DNA of 64,000 nucleotides, from assembly GCA_005502875.1 (NCBI GenBank), contig SCMV01000019.1, positions 1 through 64,000 of the forward strand, in the 5' to 3' direction. The DNA is from Comamonadaceae bacterium 2PF (lineage in GTDB: Bacteria; Pseudomonadota; Gammaproteobacteria; Burkholderiales; Burkholderiaceae_C). This document shows positions 45,638 to 57,125 of this stretch, piece after piece. The translations under genes and the position numbers were made by a program. The first letter of the stretch is position 1. Each line of letters starts with the position of its first letter. Under the pieces are notes generated by a model. That model was not told the DNA's origin. It worked only from the letters and a program-made list of their open reading frames with translations, and ran no database searches.

Positions 45638-45958
45638 TCAGTCGCGCCCACTCGCAAGCCCCGGGTGGGGCCAATTGAGCAACTCCGCCAGCCGTGTCAC
45701 CACCCACGTGGCCTCTGCTTCGCTGACGCCCGACTCCGGGGTCAGCAGCCCGTGTTGGCAACGCTCCAGCACTTCGTCGGTCTCGGCACCGATCTCCACG
45801 TGCACGTTCTGGCAATGCGTTGTCAGGTGCTGGGCCAGGTCTTCGCAGAGCTCGTGGCGCGAAGCCACCTCGCGCGCAGGGAGCGTCCATCGGCCACGCG
45901 CGTCGCGGTACAAGGCCTGAAAACTCGGCGCCACGTAAACCTGGTTGTCGTCGCTCAT
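45638..45958 (-). CDS. Small conserved-looking protein of unknown function
   Basis: A 106-residue soluble protein with a central stretch ARYELCEDL-like (here ASRHELCEDLAQHLTTHC) and an end GVSEAEATWVVTRLAELLNWPHP. I believe similar small proteins, sometimes loosely labelled chaperone-like ATPases, occur in related Burkholderiales, but no nucleotide-binding motif is present here. The ATG at 45958 is 17 bases after the glycosyltransferase stop, so it is probably in the same transcript. Confidence 0.7.
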   Translation of the reverse strand: MSDDNQVYVAPSFQALYRDARGRWTLPAREVASRHELCEDLAQHLTTHCQNVHVEIGAETDEVLERCQHGLLTPESGVSEAEATWVVTRLAELLNWPHPGLASGRD

Positions 45959-45975
45959 GCAGGGGCTCGCTTTCG

Positions 45976-47547
45976 TCAGGGCTTGGGCTCGACCAGCGCA
46001 AAGCCTCGGCGCTCTGCCACGACGACCACCTTGTCCTCGGGCTTCAATCGGTCCTTGCGCACGAGCGCCAACTGGCCAGGCATGGGTTCGCGCGACGGCG
46101 TGGGCGCCCCGAGGTAGAACGCGAAACTCGGCTGCCGAGTGCGCCATTGCACCACCTCGGCACCGCGCGCGTGGGCGATCTCGGCCAGCTCGTGCACTGG
46201 CGACTGCAGCGTGCGTGCCCACCAGGGCAACACGCCGTGGACCACCCAGAAGGCGCCCAGCAGGGCGCCCAGCACCGCACGCTCCGCGTGCGATCGTCGT
46301 GGCCAGCACCAGACCGCCAGCCACAGCCCGCACACCGTCGCCACTTGCCACCATGGCGGCCCCGCTGGCGCGGTCTCCAGCAGGGTGCGGTAGAGCGGGT
46401 CCTTGGTTTGCGTGGCCAGCCAGCCCGCCACCTGCTGGCTCCAGGACAGCCCAGCGAACAGCAGCAACTGACACGAAGCCAGCGCCCAGGCCATGCCGCG
46501 CGAGCGCAGCCTCGACAACGCCTCCGCCATCAAGATGAGCAGCGGCGTTGTGCCGTACAGGAGGTAGTGCGGCAGCTTGGTGCTCGAGAAGGTGAAAAAC
46601 AGCAGCGCGAACCCTGACCAGCACAGCAAGAACCTGCTCACCGGCTCCGACCACAACGCCCGCAAGTTGCCCAAGACGGACAGCAACAGCGGCGTCCAAG
46701 GCAGGGCCAGCAACGGCGCCACGATCAGGGTGTAGTGGGCTTGCCCGCCATGGCCCTCCCGGGTTTGCAGGAAGCGGTTGACGTTGTGCTGCAGGATGAA
46801 CCCGTCGACAAAGGCCATGCCGTGACGGTGCAGCGCATACGCGTACCAGGGGGCTGCGACGCCGAAGAAGATGGCCCAGGCCCAGGCGTCACCCAGCACC
46901 TGCCGCAGGCGGCCGAGCTGACCCGATGCCAGCAGGTAAACCAGCACCGAGGCGCCTGGCACCAGGCACGCGACCGGCCCTTTGGTGAGCACGCCCAGGC
47001 CCATCCACAGGAAGGCGCGGCGCAGCGAAACACGGCTCCCATCGGCCAGGTGCCGCCACAGGTCCAGGCATGCCCAGCACATCAAGGCGTTGAGCAGGGC
47101 ATCTGCCGTGGCGGCGCGCCCGATCAACATCACGCCCAACGATGTCGCGATCACCGCTGCAGCCGACCGCTCGGCCCGTTGGCCGGCCCACAGCTGGGCG
47201 AATCGAACGGCCGCCAGGCACCACATCAGCGCCGCACACGCCGAAGGCAGGCGCGTCGCGGCCTCGGTCACGCCGAACAAGGCCAGACCCAGCGACTGCA
47301 ACCAGTAAATCAGGATGGGCTTGTCGAACCGGTCTGCTCCGTTGAGGGTGGTGTGCCCCCAGTCGCCGCTGGCCAGCATCTCGCGCGAGGCCTCCGAGAA
47401 GGCCCCCTCGTCCACATCCAGCAATGGTGCGCTGTCCAGACCCAGCAGCCACAGCGCCATCAGCAGGCTCACCCACAACCACGAAGGCAACCCGTCCAGC
47501 AGGTGTCGGGGCTCCTGTGGGGCATTCAGCAATGGCCGAAAACTCAA
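45976..47547 (-). CDS. ArnT/GT39-like membrane glycosyltransferase
   Basis: A 523-residue inner-membrane enzyme of the GT-C superfamily (PMT/ArnT/GT83), which moves a sugar from an undecaprenyl-phosphate carrier to lipid A or another envelope acceptor. The first periplasmic loop has the acidic motif LLDVDEGAFSEASREMLASGDW and then NGADRFDKPILIYWLQ, the family signature. About a dozen transmembrane helices and a soluble C-terminal domain follow. The start is a TTG at 47547 with AGGAGG six bases upstream, overlapping the stop of the PAP2 gene (TTGA). Pairing with a PAP2 phosphatase points to lipid-carrier or lipid A chemistry. The exact sugar is unknown. Confidence 0.82.
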   Translation of the reverse strand: MSFRPLLNAPQEPRHLLDGLPSWLWVSLLMALWLLGLDSAPLLDVDEGAFSEASREMLASGDWGHTTLNGADRFDKPILIYWLQSLGLALFGVTEAATRLPSACAALMWCLAAVRFAQLWAGQRAERSAAAVIATSLGVMLIGRAATADALLNALMCWACLDLWRHLADGSRVSLRRAFLWMGLGVLTKGPVACLVPGASVLVYLLASGQLGRLRQVLGDAWAWAIFFGVAAPWYAYALHRHGMAFVDGFILQHNVNRFLQTREGHGGQAHYTLIVAPLLALPWTPLLLSVLGNLRALWSEPVSRFLLCWSGFALLFFTFSSTKLPHYLLYGTTPLLILMAEALSRLRSRGMAWALASCQLLLFAGLSWSQQVAGWLATQTKDPLYRTLLETAPAGPPWWQVATVCGLWLAVWCWPRRSHAERAVLGALLGAFWVVHGVLPWWARTLQSPVHELAEIAHARGAEVVQWRTRQPSFAFYLGAPTPSREPMPGQLALVRKDRLKPEDKVVVVAERRGFALVEPKP

Positions 47548-48371
47548 AGCGCGCCCTCCTGGTGGGCGGGGCGTTCCGAGGCCAGCCACCAGCGCCAGGC
47601 GCCCCATGTGCACAGCGCCATCACCCCCAGTTGCACCCCAAGGGGCACCACCCAGCCCTGCTTGCTCAAGCACACGTAAAGACCAAAGGCCGGCAGGCTC
47701 AGCGCGACGGCTTTGCACGTTGGGGGCTTGCGCAACCACCCAGCAAGGCGAAGGCTGGATTGCAGTCGCCAGGCCAGGGGGGCGAGCAGCAACCCCAGCC
47801 CGGAGCCAACCAGCACGTCGCTGGGCCAATGGGCGCCCACCACCACGCGAGAGAGCGCCTGCAAGGCCGCCAGCACCCACCACAGGTGACGCCAGAGGGC
47901 GGCGCGTCCTTCCTCGTGGAGCACCAGCAGCACGGCCACGGCCCAGGCGGTGGCCGAATGCCCGGATGGCATCGAGCCCTTTTTGAGGACCTTGCCGATG
48001 ACCTGGAAGACCGGGTGATCGGGGCCGAAATAGGTGGCGGGTCGGTCAACGTGGAGCACGCGCTTCATGGTGTGAACGACGACGCCGCCAATCACCAGCG
48101 CCAAAATCAGCGCCGCCACCCGCCTGGGCTCTTCGGCGCTCAGGCTGGTCAGCAGCACGAAGCCGCAGATCCCCAGTCCCGACCAGGTCAGGAAGGCCCA
48201 CGGCACCGGCCATTCGCGCAGCAAAACCTGGAGGTCAAGCAGCGTCTGTCGATCCAATTCTCGGCCCGCCAGGGCGGCACCGAGCGCCATGAGCAAGCAG
48301 GCCGCGGTCCAACCGAGCCAGGGCAGTGGGGTGGACGATGCCCTTTTCGAAGGATCGGGTGCTTGCAGCAT
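47544..48371 (-). CDS. PAP2-family membrane phosphatase
   Basis: A 275-residue integral membrane phosphatase. The three-part active site is present: KRVLHVDRP (Lys103 to Pro111), PSGHS (135-139), and SRVVVGAHWPSD (Ser174, His181, Asp185). Such enzymes act on undecaprenyl pyrophosphate, phosphatidyl phosphates or lipid A 1-phosphate. It is the first gene of a three-gene unit and is translationally coupled to the glycosyltransferase. Confidence 0.87.
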   Translation of the reverse strand: MLQAPDPSKRASSTPLPWLGWTAACLLMALGAALAGRELDRQTLLDLQVLLREWPVPWAFLTWSGLGICGFVLLTSLSAEEPRRVAALILALVIGGVVVHTMKRVLHVDRPATYFGPDHPVFQVIGKVLKKGSMPSGHSATAWAVAVLLVLHEEGRAALWRHLWWVLAALQALSRVVVGAHWPSDVLVGSGLGLLLAPLAWRLQSSLRLAGWLRKPPTCKAVALSLPAFGLYVCLSKQGWVVPLGVQLGVMALCTWGAWRWWLASERPAHQEGAL

Positions 48372-48519
48372 GGCCGCAGATTGTAGTGGCCCCGTGTGGC
48401 CGTTCGGCCTTGGCGGACATCCACCCCCGGAATGCAATCCGTTACAAGGGTTTTCCCCCTATTTTGCGCGTTTACCCTTAACATGGCGCATCGCTTCACT
48501 TTCTCTCAAGGAGTGCACC

Positions 48520-48768
48520 ATGGCTCAAACCCTTGCTCGTTTCCCTGGCTCCACCGCCCAGCGTCAGCAGTTGCGCCTGGAAAAGGTGGGTGTGATCGGT
48601 GGCTTTCTGGTGGGCCTGGGCCTCGCGGCCGGCGTCGTCAGCGGCTTGATGGTTGACCTGGGTGCGCCGGACGCGCTGGCGTTCGTTGCCGTGGCCCTGA
48701 CCATCGCTGCCACCACGCGCCTTGGCTTGTCTGCTGCCGCGGCGCTGTCGCAAAAGCTCGCGGACTGA
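48520..48768 (+). CDS. Small two-helix membrane protein of unknown function
   Basis: An 82-residue protein with AAGGAG well placed before ATG 48520. A basic N-terminus (FPGSTAQRQQLRLEK) is followed by two hydrophobic helices (about residues 27-48 and 50-72). No family recognised. It is a single gene with a terminator 59 bases downstream, lying between the divergent PAP2 unit and the str operon. Confidence 0.65.
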   Translation: MAQTLARFPGSTAQRQQLRLEKVGVIGGFLVGLGLAAGVVSGLMVDLGAPDALAFVAVALTIAATTRLGLSAAAALSQKLAD

Positions 48769-48826
48769 AGCAGGCGCCCCGGCGCATGCATGCTTGACTC
48801 CGCGCCAGCTTGCTGGTGCTGATCGC

Positions 48827-48849
48827 AAGGGCCCTCCGGGGCCCTTTTT
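48827..48849 (+). terminator. Rho-independent terminator before the str operon
   Basis: The stem AAGGGCCC (48827-48834) pairs with GGGCCCTT (48839-48846) around a four-base loop and ends in a T run. Confidence 0.85.
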
Positions 48850-48881
48850 GCGTCTGCGCCCGAGGCACCGGACGAGCGCAG

Positions 48882-48910
48882 TTGCAATGCAACGCCCTGC
48901 CGCTTACAAT
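48882..48910 (+). promoter_or_regulatory. Sigma-70 promoter of the str operon
   Basis: TTGCAA (48882-48887) and TACAAT (48905-48910) are separated by 17 bases. The predicted leader before rpsL is about 220 bases; apart from this promoter and the upstream terminator I see nothing in 48769-49137. Confidence 0.8.
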
Positions 48911-49137
48911 GGAAGGCTTTTCGGCTTTCGCCAGGCAGGCCCCCACGGGCCCGCATGGGGCGCTTTGCAAGCTGCGGCACGCTGCGGCGGGTTCCTGATG
49001 GGGCCCGCAGGGGCGGGGCAGGCGGGTGCAAAGGCCCTTGCGGGTGCGGCAGAGGTGTCGCTGGGCGAGGGCCGTTTTGTGCTGGCGGCGGTTGGCCGCT
49101 GCCGGTGAAATCAACGGGAACCAACAGGAATCAATCG

Positions 49138-49515
49138 ATGCCTACCATCAACCAGCTCGTGCGCCACGGCCGTCAGGTCGAGGTCACGAAGTCCAAGTCG
49201 CCTGCGATGCAAAATTGCCCGCAGCGTCGTGGCGTGTGCACCCGCGTGTACACCACCACCCCCAAGAAGCCGAACTCCGCTCTGCGTAAGGTTGCCAAGG
49301 TGCGCCTGACCAACGGTTTCGAAGTCATTTCCTACATCGGCGGCGAAGGCCACAACCTGCAAGAACACAGCGTCGTGCTGGTTCGCGGCGGCCGTGTGAA
49401 GGACTTGCCCGGTGTGCGTTACCACATCGTGCGTGGCTCCCTTGACCTGCAAGGCGTCAAGGACCGCAAGCAATCGCGCTCGAAGTACGGCGCCAAGCGT
49501 CCGAAGAAGGCCTGA
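49138..49515 (+). CDS. rpsL: 30S ribosomal protein S12
   Basis: A 125-residue decoding-centre protein starting [12 protein letters not shown] at ATG 49138. Lys43 in [13 protein letters not shown] is the ordinary residue, so no streptomycin-resistance substitution is seen there. A 209-base gap follows before rpsG; in E. coli the corresponding gap carries the S7 repression site. Confidence 0.98.
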   Translation: MPTINQLVRHGRQVEVTKSKSPAMQNCPQRRGVCTRVYTTTPKKPNSALRKVAKVRLTNGFEVISYIGGEGHNLQEHSVVLVRGGRVKDLPGVRYHIVRGSLDLQGVKDRKQSRSKYGAKRPKKA

Positions 49516-49724
49516 TCGGCCCTCTGAGCAAAACAAGATTCGGTCGTCTTCACCGGCTTGTCACCCGAAGGTGGCACGCTCAAGAAGAGAAGGCCGAGGT
49601 GGCGGTTCTGCCGGAATGGTCCGGTCTGAACTGAGTAAGTGGAGTCTGTTGATCAGTCTCCAGATGCAGGCAAAAGTGATCCGCGATCCAGCCCGCATCA
49701 ACTGAAGCATTGAAAGGAAACGAA

Positions 49725-50195
49725 ATGCCTCGTCGTCGCGAAGTACCCAAGCGTGAAATCCTGCCCGATCCCAAGTTCGGATCGGTCGACCTCTCCAAGT
49801 TCATGAACGTGATCATGGAGTCCGGCAAGAAGGCTGTGGCCGAGCGCATCATCTACGGTGCCCTCGAACAAGTCGAAAAGAAGGCCGGCAAGGATCCGCT
49901 GGAAATCTTCAACATCGCTCTGAACAACATCAAGCCCGTGGTGGAAGTCAAATCCCGCCGCGTGGGTGGTGCGAACTACCAGGTTCCCGTTGAAGTTCGC
50001 CCCGCTCGCCGCATGGCCCTGGCCATGCGCTGGCTGAAGGAATCGTCGCGCAAGCGCTCCGAGAAGTCGATGGCCCAGCGTCTGGCCAACGAACTGCTCG
50101 AGGCCTCTGAAGGCCGCGGCGGCGCGATGAAGAAGCGTGACGAAGTGCACCGCATGGCCGAAGCCAACAAGGCCTTCTCGCACTTCCGTTTCTAA
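49725..50195 (+). CDS. rpsG: 30S ribosomal protein S7
   Basis: A 156-residue assembly-initiating protein of the 30S head. ATG 49725 ([20 protein letters not shown]) with AAAGGAAA upstream gives the standard length; an in-frame TTG at 49710 is unlikely. The segment [23 protein letters not shown] is typical. Confidence 0.98.
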   Translation: MPRRREVPKREILPDPKFGSVDLSKFMNVIMESGKKAVAERIIYGALEQVEKKAGKDPLEIFNIALNNIKPVVEVKSRRVGGANYQVPVEVRPARRMALAMRWLKESSRKRSEKSMAQRLANELLEASEGRGGAMKKRDEVHRMAEANKAFSHFRF

Positions 50196-50224
50196 ACCAC
50201 CACCCCTGCAGCATCCACTGCAGC

Positions 50225-50253
50225 GGCGCCGGGCTCCAACAGGGCCCGGCGCC
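50225..50253 (+). promoter_or_regulatory. GC-rich hairpin between rpsG and fusA
   Basis: A perfect ten-base stem (50225-50234 with 50244-50253) surrounds a nine-base loop and has no T tail. It may stabilise the upstream transcript end, mark a processing site, or tune fusA translation, whose ATG lies 20 bases later. Confidence 0.55.
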
Positions 50254-50273
50254 GTGACACTTGGAGTGACACC

Positions 50274-52376
50274 ATGTCCCGCAAGACCCCGATCGAGCGC
50301 TATCGCAACATTGGCATCTCTGCCCACATCGACGCCGGCAAGACCACCACGACCGAGCGCATCCTGTTCTACACCGGTGTGAACCACAAGATCGGTGAAG
50401 TGCACGAAGGCGCCGCCACCATGGACTGGATGGAGCAGGAACAAGAGCGCGGCATCACCATCACGTCGGCCGCGACGACCTGCTTCTGGAAGGGCATGGA
50501 CATGTCCTACCCCGAGCACCGCTTCAACATCATCGACACCCCGGGCCACGTGGACTTCACCATCGAGGTGGAGCGTTCCATGCGCGTGCTCGACGGCGCC
50601 TGCATGGTGTACTGCGCCGTGGGCGGCGTTCAGCCCCAGTCTGAAACCGTCTGGCGTCAGGCCAACAAGTACGGCGTGCCCCGCCTGTCGTTCGTCAACA
50701 AGATGGACCGCACCGGCGCGAACTTCTTCAAGGTCTATGACCAGCTCAAGCTGCGTCTGAAGGCCAACCCCGTGCCCGTGGTGATCCCCATCGGCGCCGA
50801 AGACAACTTCCAGGGCGTCGTCGACCTCCTGAAGATGAAGGCCATCTACTGGGACGAAGCTTCCCAGGGCATGAAGTTCGACTACCGCGACATCCCCGCC
50901 GAGCTGCAAGCCGACGCCAAGAAGTGGCGTGAAGGCATGGTCGAGGCCGCCGCCGAAGCCAACGAAGAGCTGATGAACAAGTACCTGGAAGAGGGCGACC
51001 TCTCCGAGGAAGAGATCAAGCTCGCTCTGCGCCAGCGCACCATCGCCTGCGAAATCCAGCCGATGCTGTGCGGCACGGCCTTCAAGAACAAGGGCGTGCA
51101 GCGCATGCTCGACGCCGTCATCGACTACCTGCCCTCGCCCGTGGACATCCCCCCGGTCGAAGGCACGGACGAAGACGACCAGCCCACCAGCCGCAAGGCC
51201 GACGACAGCGAGAAGTTCTCGGCGCTGGCGTTCAAGCTGATGACCGACCCGTACGTCGGTCAGCTGACCTTCGTTCGCGTGTACTCGGGCGTGCTGAACT
51301 CGGGCGACTCCGTCTACAACCCCATCAAGGGCAAGAAAGAGCGCATCGGCCGGATCCTGCAGATGCACGCCAACGAGCGTGAAGAAATCAAGGAAATCCT
51401 GGCCGGCGACATCGCCGCCTGCGTGGGCCTGAAGGACGTCACCACCGGCGAAACGCTGTGTGACCCGGACGCCATCATCACCCTGGAAAAGATGGTCTTC
51501 CCCGAGCCCGTGATCGCACAGGCCGTGGAGCCCAAGACCAAGGCCGACCAGGAAAAGATGGGCATCGCCCTGCAACGCCTGGCCGCTGAAGACCCGTCCT
51601 TCCGCGTGCGCACCGACGAAGAATCCGGTCAGACCATCATCGCCGGCATGGGCGAGCTGCACCTGGAAATCATCGTCGACCGCATGAAGCGCGAATTCGG
51701 CGTGGAAGCCAACGTCGGCAAGCCGCAAGTGGCCTACCGTGAAACCATCCGCAAGAAGGTCACGGACGTCGAAGGCAAGTTCGTTCGCCAGTCCGGCGGC
51801 AAGGGCCAGTACGGTCACGTGGTGCTGACGGTTGAGCCGCAAGAACCCGGCAAGGGCTTCGAGTTCGTCGACGCCATCAAGGGCGGCGTGGTGCCTCGCG
51901 AGTACATCCCTGCGGTCGAAAAGGGCGTCATCGACACCCTGCCGAACGGCGTGCTGGCTGGCTACCCCGTGGTCGACGTGAAGGTCACCCTGACCTTCGG
52001 TTCGTACCACGATGTGGACTCGAACGAAAACGCCTTCAAGATGGCCGCTTCGATGGGCTTCAAGGACGGCTGCCGCAAGGCTTCGCCCGTGATCCTCGAG
52101 CCCATGATGGCCGTGGAAGTCGAAACGCCTGAAGACTACGCCGGTACCGTGATGGGCGACCTGTCCTCGCGTCGCGGCATGGTGCAAGGCATGGACGACA
52201 TGGTCGGCGGCGGCAAGATCATCAAGGCAGAGGTTCCCCTGTCTGAAATGTTCGGCTACTCGACCAGCCTGCGTTCGGCCACTCAAGGTCGTGCCACGTA
52301 CTCCATGGAGTTCAAGCACTACTCTGAAGCGCCCAAGAACGTGGCCGACGCGATCATCACCGCGCGCGCCAAGTAA
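50274..52376 (+). CDS. fusA: Elongation factor G
   Basis: A 700-residue translocation GTPase. The P-loop [26 protein letters not shown] and NKMDRTGA form the GTP site; domain IV begins near [28 protein letters not shown]. The length fits the bacterial EF-G1 family. A 140-base gap separates it from tuf. Confidence 0.99.
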   Translation: MSRKTPIERYRNIGISAHIDAGKTTTTERILFYTGVNHKIGEVHEGAATMDWMEQEQERGITITSAATTCFWKGMDMSYPEHRFNIIDTPGHVDFTIEVERSMRVLDGACMVYCAVGGVQPQSETVWRQANKYGVPRLSFVNKMDRTGANFFKVYDQLKLRLKANPVPVVIPIGAEDNFQGVVDLLKMKAIYWDEASQGMKFDYRDIPAELQADAKKWREGMVEAAAEANEELMNKYLEEGDLSEEEIKLALRQRTIACEIQPMLCGTAFKNKGVQRMLDAVIDYLPSPVDIPPVEGTDEDDQPTSRKADDSEKFSALAFKLMTDPYVGQLTFVRVYSGVLNSGDSVYNPIKGKKERIGRILQMHANEREEIKEILAGDIAACVGLKDVTTGETLCDPDAIITLEKMVFPEPVIAQAVEPKTKADQEKMGIALQRLAAEDPSFRVRTDEESGQTIIAGMGELHLEIIVDRMKREFGVEANVGKPQVAYRETIRKKVTDVEGKFVRQSGGKGQYGHVVLTVEPQEPGKGFEFVDAIKGGVVPREYIPAVEKGVIDTLPNGVLAGYPVVDVKVTLTFGSYHDVDSNENAFKMAASMGFKDGCRKASPVILEPMMAVEVETPEDYAGTVMGDLSSRRGMVQGMDDMVGGGKIIKAEVPLSEMFGYSTSLRSATQGRATYSMEFKHYSEAPKNVADAIITARAK

Positions 52377-52516
52377 TTTCCAAGCCGGTCTTCGGCGCCA
52401 CCTCGCTCCTTGCCTTGTCGGCGGGGGCGGCGTGGCTGGCTCGCTGCCCATGGTGGCCAACGCTGGAGACCTTAAACAAGCATGGGCAACTGTTCTTTGC
52501 TCTCTAGGAGAATCAA

Positions 52517-53707
<1,191 letters not shown>

Positions 53708-53720
53708 TCCATGACGTGTC

Positions 53721-53768
53721 CTCGCGATCTGCCTGACTTGGTTTCAGGCCGGTCGCGAGCTTGTTCTT
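53721..53768 (+). terminator. Terminator/attenuator-like hairpin between tuf and rpsJ
   Basis: Outer stem CTCGCGA (53721-53727) with TCGCGAG (53753-53759) encloses inner stem GCCTGA (53731-53736) with TCAGGC (53744-53749). A T-rich but interrupted tail (CTTGTTCTTT) follows. It may lower expression of rpsJ relative to tuf. Confidence 0.5.
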
Positions 53769-53786
53769 TATTGCTTAGGAGCCGTC

Positions 53787-54098
53787 ATGGCACAACAAAA
53801 GATCCGCATCCGCCTGAAGGCTTTCGACTACAAGCTGATCGACCAGTCGTCGGCTGAAATCGTCGAAACCGCCAAGCGCACCGGTGCCATCGTCAAGGGC
53901 CCCGTGCCCCTGCCCACCCGCCTGCAGCGTTTCAACATCCTGCGCTCGCCGCACGTCAACAAGACGTCGCGCGACCAGTTCGAAATCCGCACCCACCAGC
54001 GCCTGATGGACATCGTCGACCCGACCGACAAGACGGTTGACGCCCTGATGAAGCTGGACCTGCCTGCTGGCGTGGACGTCGAAATCAAGCTGCAGTGA
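53787..54098 (+). CDS. rpsJ: 30S ribosomal protein S10 / NusE
   Basis: A 103-residue protein of the 30S head that also acts as antitermination factor NusE. Starts [21 protein letters not shown] with TAGGAG upstream. Here it is the last gene of the str operon rather than the first of the S10 operon, because a terminator follows 49 bases downstream. Confidence 0.98.
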   Translation: MAQQKIRIRLKAFDYKLIDQSSAEIVETAKRTGAIVKGPVPLPTRLQRFNILRSPHVNKTSRDQFEIRTHQRLMDIVDPTDKTVDALMKLDLPAGVDVEIKLQ

Positions 54099-54146
54099 TG
54101 CCGCTGAGTCGAGTCGCCGGCAGTTGATGTCGGCGCCGACCCTCAC

Positions 54147-54175
54147 AAAGCCGCACCCTCTCGGTGCGGCTTTTT
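54147..54175 (+). terminator. Rho-independent terminator after rpsJ
   Basis: An 11-base stem (54147-54157 with 54163-54173) with a five-base loop runs into a T tract. It closes the str operon. Confidence 0.88.
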
Positions 54176-54214
54176 CATTCCCCCTCATTCCCCGCCATTG
54201 GCAGGCTGAGGCAC

Positions 54215-54243
54215 TTGCGCTTTTTTTAAGCATTTGCTACAGT
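54215..54243 (+). promoter_or_regulatory. Sigma-70 promoter of the rplC operon
   Basis: TTGCGC (54215-54220) and TACAGT (54238-54243) are 17 bases apart, with a run of seven T inside the spacer. The leader before rplC is about 140 bases and could carry L4-type autoregulation. Confidence 0.7.
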
Positions 54244-54388
54244 CGTGGGCTTTCCTGAAATGGGCGGCGTGTCTGCATTGGTCTTTCAGTGCTTGCGCGC
54301 AGTGCATGGATGGGATTTCCGGGCCCGGCCAATCGATGTCGGGTTTTTGTAAAAGGCTCCACGCATCGTTGTGGAGTTGGAGAAAAAT

Positions 54389-55063
54389 ATGAGTCTTAGC
54401 AATCGCCTCGGATTGCTGGGCCGCAAGGTGGGCATGATGCGCATCTACACGGACGACGGCGACGCCGTGCCCGTGACGGTGCTCGACGTGTCCAACAACC
54501 GCGTGTCCCAGGTCAAAACCGTTGAGAACGACGGCTACGTCGCCCTGCAAGTCGTGTTCGGTGCCCGCAAGGCGTCGCGCGTGACCAAGCCTGAAGCCGG
54601 TCACCTGGCCAAGGCTGGCGTCGAAGCTGGTGAGTTCGTCAAGGAATTCCGCGTTCCCGCGGAAGTCGCCGCCGAATACAAGGCCGGCACCACCATCGCC
54701 CCCGCCGCCCTGTTCCAGGCCGGCCAGATGGTCGACGTGCAAGGCACCTCGATCGGCAAGGGCTTCATGGGCACCATCAAGCGCCACAACTTCGGTTCGC
54801 AGCGCGCTTCGCACGGTAACTCGCGTTCGCACAACGTCCCCGGCTCCATCTCGATGGCCCAGGACCCCGGTCGCGTGTTCCCTGGCAAGAAGATGTCCGG
54901 TCACCAAGGTGACGAGACCGTGACCACGCAAAACCTCGACGTCGTGCGCGTTGACGAAGCCCGTCAACTGCTGCTGGTCAAGGGCGCGGTTCCTGGTGCC
55001 AAGGGTGGCTTCGTCACCGTGCGCCCGGCCGTCAAGGTCAAGGTCAAGAAAGGAGCCAACTGA
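54389..55063 (+). CDS. rplC: 50S ribosomal protein L3
   Basis: A 224-residue early-assembly protein. ATG 54389 ([20 protein letters not shown]) has GGAG upstream; a GTG at 54371 is in frame but gives a non-family extension. The segment [31 protein letters not shown] and the [12 protein letters not shown] motif with its methylation-site Gln region are present. It overlaps rplD by one base. Confidence 0.98.
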   Translation: MSLSNRLGLLGRKVGMMRIYTDDGDAVPVTVLDVSNNRVSQVKTVENDGYVALQVVFGARKASRVTKPEAGHLAKAGVEAGEFVKEFRVPAEVAAEYKAGTTIAPAALFQAGQMVDVQGTSIGKGFMGTIKRHNFGSQRASHGNSRSHNVPGSISMAQDPGRVFPGKKMSGHQGDETVTTQNLDVVRVDEARQLLLVKGAVPGAKGGFVTVRPAVKVKVKKGAN

Positions 55064-55686
55064 TGGCACAGCTCGAACTGCTCAATGAGCAAGGTCAGGC
55101 TGCTTCCAAGGTTGAAGCATCCGACACCGTGTTCGGCCGCGAATACAACGAAGCCCTGATCCATCAGGTCGTCGTCGCCTACCAGGCCAATGCCCGTCAA
55201 GGCACCCGCGCCCAGAAGGACCGCGAACAGGTCAAGCACACCACCAAGAAGCCTTGGCGCCAAAAGGGCACCGGCCGCGCTCGCGCCGGTATGTCCTCGT
55301 CGCCCCTGTGGCGTGGCGGTGGTCGCATCTTCCCGAACAGCCCCGACGAGAACTTCACCCAGAAGGTCAACAAGAAGATGTACCGCGCCGGCATGGCCGC
55401 CATCTTCTCGCAGCTGGCCCGTGAAGGTCGCATCGCTGTGGTCGATTCGCTGACCGTCGAAGCCCCCAAGACCAAGCTGCTCGCCGCCAAGCTCAAGGCC
55501 ATGAACCTGGACCACGTCCTGGTCATCGCCGACACCGTCGACGACAACCTGTTCCTGGCTTCGCGCAACCTGCCCAACGTGCTGGTTGTCGAACCCCGTT
55601 ACGCCGATCCCCTGTCCCTGGTCTTCTACAAGAAGGTCGTGGTCACCAAGGGTGCGATCGAAAAGCTGCAGGAGATGTTCGCATGA
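55063..55686 (+). CDS. rplD: 50S ribosomal protein L4
   Basis: A 207-residue exit-tunnel protein, regulator of the S10 operon in E. coli. The tunnel loop [26 protein letters not shown] is intact. It overlaps both neighbours (TGATG and ATGA), so it is translationally coupled. Confidence 0.98.
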   Translation: MAQLELLNEQGQAASKVEASDTVFGREYNEALIHQVVVAYQANARQGTRAQKDREQVKHTTKKPWRQKGTGRARAGMSSSPLWRGGGRIFPNSPDENFTQKVNKKMYRAGMAAIFSQLAREGRIAVVDSLTVEAPKTKLLAAKLKAMNLDHVLVIADTVDDNLFLASRNLPNVLVVEPRYADPLSLVFYKKVVVTKGAIEKLQEMFA

Positions 55687-55997
55687 GCACTCTCAAATTC
55701 GATGAAAACCGCCTGATGCAGGTGCTGGTCGCTCCGATCATTTCGGAAAAGGCCACCGCCGCCGCAGAAGAACGCGGCCAAGTGCTGTTCAAGGTGCTGC
55801 GCGACGCCACCAAGCCCGAGATCAAGGCAGCTGTTGAGCTGCTGTTCAAGGTCGAAGTCAAGTCGGTGCAAGTCCTGAACCAGAAGGGCAAGACCAAGCG
55901 TTTCGGTGGCCGCATCGGCCGTCGTGACCACGCCAAGAAGGCTTATGTGAGCCTGAAGGCCGGTCAAGAGCTGAACTTCTCCGGGGAGGCCGCGTAA
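55683..55997 (+). CDS. rplW: 50S ribosomal protein L23
   Basis: A 104-residue protein at the tunnel exit, docking site for trigger factor and SRP. Pattern [26 protein letters not shown] and the [20 protein letters not shown] end match the family. It overlaps rplD by four bases; rplB begins two bases after its stop. Confidence 0.97.
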   Translation: MSTLKFDENRLMQVLVAPIISEKATAAAEERGQVLFKVLRDATKPEIKAAVELLFKVEVKSVQVLNQKGKTKRFGGRIGRRDHAKKAYVSLKAGQELNFSGEAA

Positions 55998-55999
55998 TC

Positions 56000-56824
56000 A
56001 TGGCTGTCGTCAAAGTCAAACCGACCTCGCCCGGCCGCCGTGGCGTGGTGAAGGTGGTGCACAAGCACCTGCACAAGGGCAAGCCCGAGGCTTCGCTGCT
56101 TGAGCCGCAAAAGCAAAACGCTGGCCGCAACAACAACGGTCACATCACGATTCGCCACAAGGGCGGTGGTCACAAGCACCACTACCGCGTCGTGGACTTC
56201 GTGCGCAACAAGGATGGCATCCCGGCAAAGGTCGAGAGCATCCAGTACGACCCGAACCGCACGGCTCACATCGCCCTGGTGTGCTACGCCGACGGCGAGC
56301 GTCGCTACATCATCGCTCCCCGTGGCCTGGAAGTCGGCGCCACCATCCTGAGCGGCTCGGAAGCGCCGATCAAGGCTGGCAACACGCTGCCCATCCGCAA
56401 CATCCCCGTGGGTTCGACCATCCACAACATCGAACTGCTGCCTGGCAAGGGCGGTCAGATCGCTCGTTCGGCTGGCACCTCCGCTGTCCTGATGGCCCGC
56501 GAAGGCACCTACGCTCAGGTTCGCCTGCGCTCGGGTGAAGTCCGTCGCATCCACATCGAATGCCGCGCCACCCTGGGTGAAGTGAGCAACGAAGAGCACA
56601 GCCTGCGTCAATACGGCAAGGCCGGCGCCATCCGCTGGAAGGGCATCCGCCCGACCGTGCGTGGCGTCGCCATGAACCCGGTTGACCACCCGCACGGTGG
56701 TGGCGAAGGCCGCACCGGCGAAGGTCAGGTGCCTGTCTCGCCATGGAACACCATGACGAAGGGCTACCGCACCCGCAACAACAAGCGCACGCAGACGTTC
56801 ATCGTCTCGCGTCGCAAAAAGTAA
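56000..56824 (+). CDS. rplB: 50S ribosomal protein L2
   Basis: A 274-residue protein near the peptidyl transferase centre. The conserved [19 protein letters not shown] segment with the key histidine is present, and length is standard. Confidence 0.98.
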   Translation: MAVVKVKPTSPGRRGVVKVVHKHLHKGKPEASLLEPQKQNAGRNNNGHITIRHKGGGHKHHYRVVDFVRNKDGIPAKVESIQYDPNRTAHIALVCYADGERRYIIAPRGLEVGATILSGSEAPIKAGNTLPIRNIPVGSTIHNIELLPGKGGQIARSAGTSAVLMAREGTYAQVRLRSGEVRRIHIECRATLGEVSNEEHSLRQYGKAGAIRWKGIRPTVRGVAMNPVDHPHGGGEGRTGEGQVPVSPWNTMTKGYRTRNNKRTQTFIVSRRKK

Positions 56825-56837
56825 GGGGTAGGCTGAA

Positions 56838-57113
56838 ATGGCTCGTTCTCTGAAAAAGGGTCCCTTCGTGGATCACCACCTGCTGGCCAAGGTTGAAAAG
56901 GCTGTGTCCACCAAGGACAAGAAGCCCGTCAAGACCTGGTCGCGTCGTTCGACCATCCTGCCTGAGTTCATCGGCCTGACCATTGCTGTGCACAACGGCA
57001 AGCAGCACGTGCCCGTGTACATCCAGGACCAGATGGTTGGCCACAAGCTCGGCGAGTTCGCCCTGACCCGCACGTTCAAGGGTCACCCAGGCGACAAGAA
57101 AGCCAAGAAATAA
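56838..57113 (+). CDS. rpsS: 30S ribosomal protein S19
   Basis: A 91-residue head protein starting [20 protein letters not shown], with the signature [24 protein letters not shown]. Confidence 0.97.
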   Translation: MARSLKKGPFVDHHLLAKVEKAVSTKDKKPVKTWSRRSTILPEFIGLTIAVHNGKQHVPVYIQDQMVGHKLGEFALTRTFKGHPGDKKAKK

Positions 57114-57125
57114 GGAGCAGCTGCG

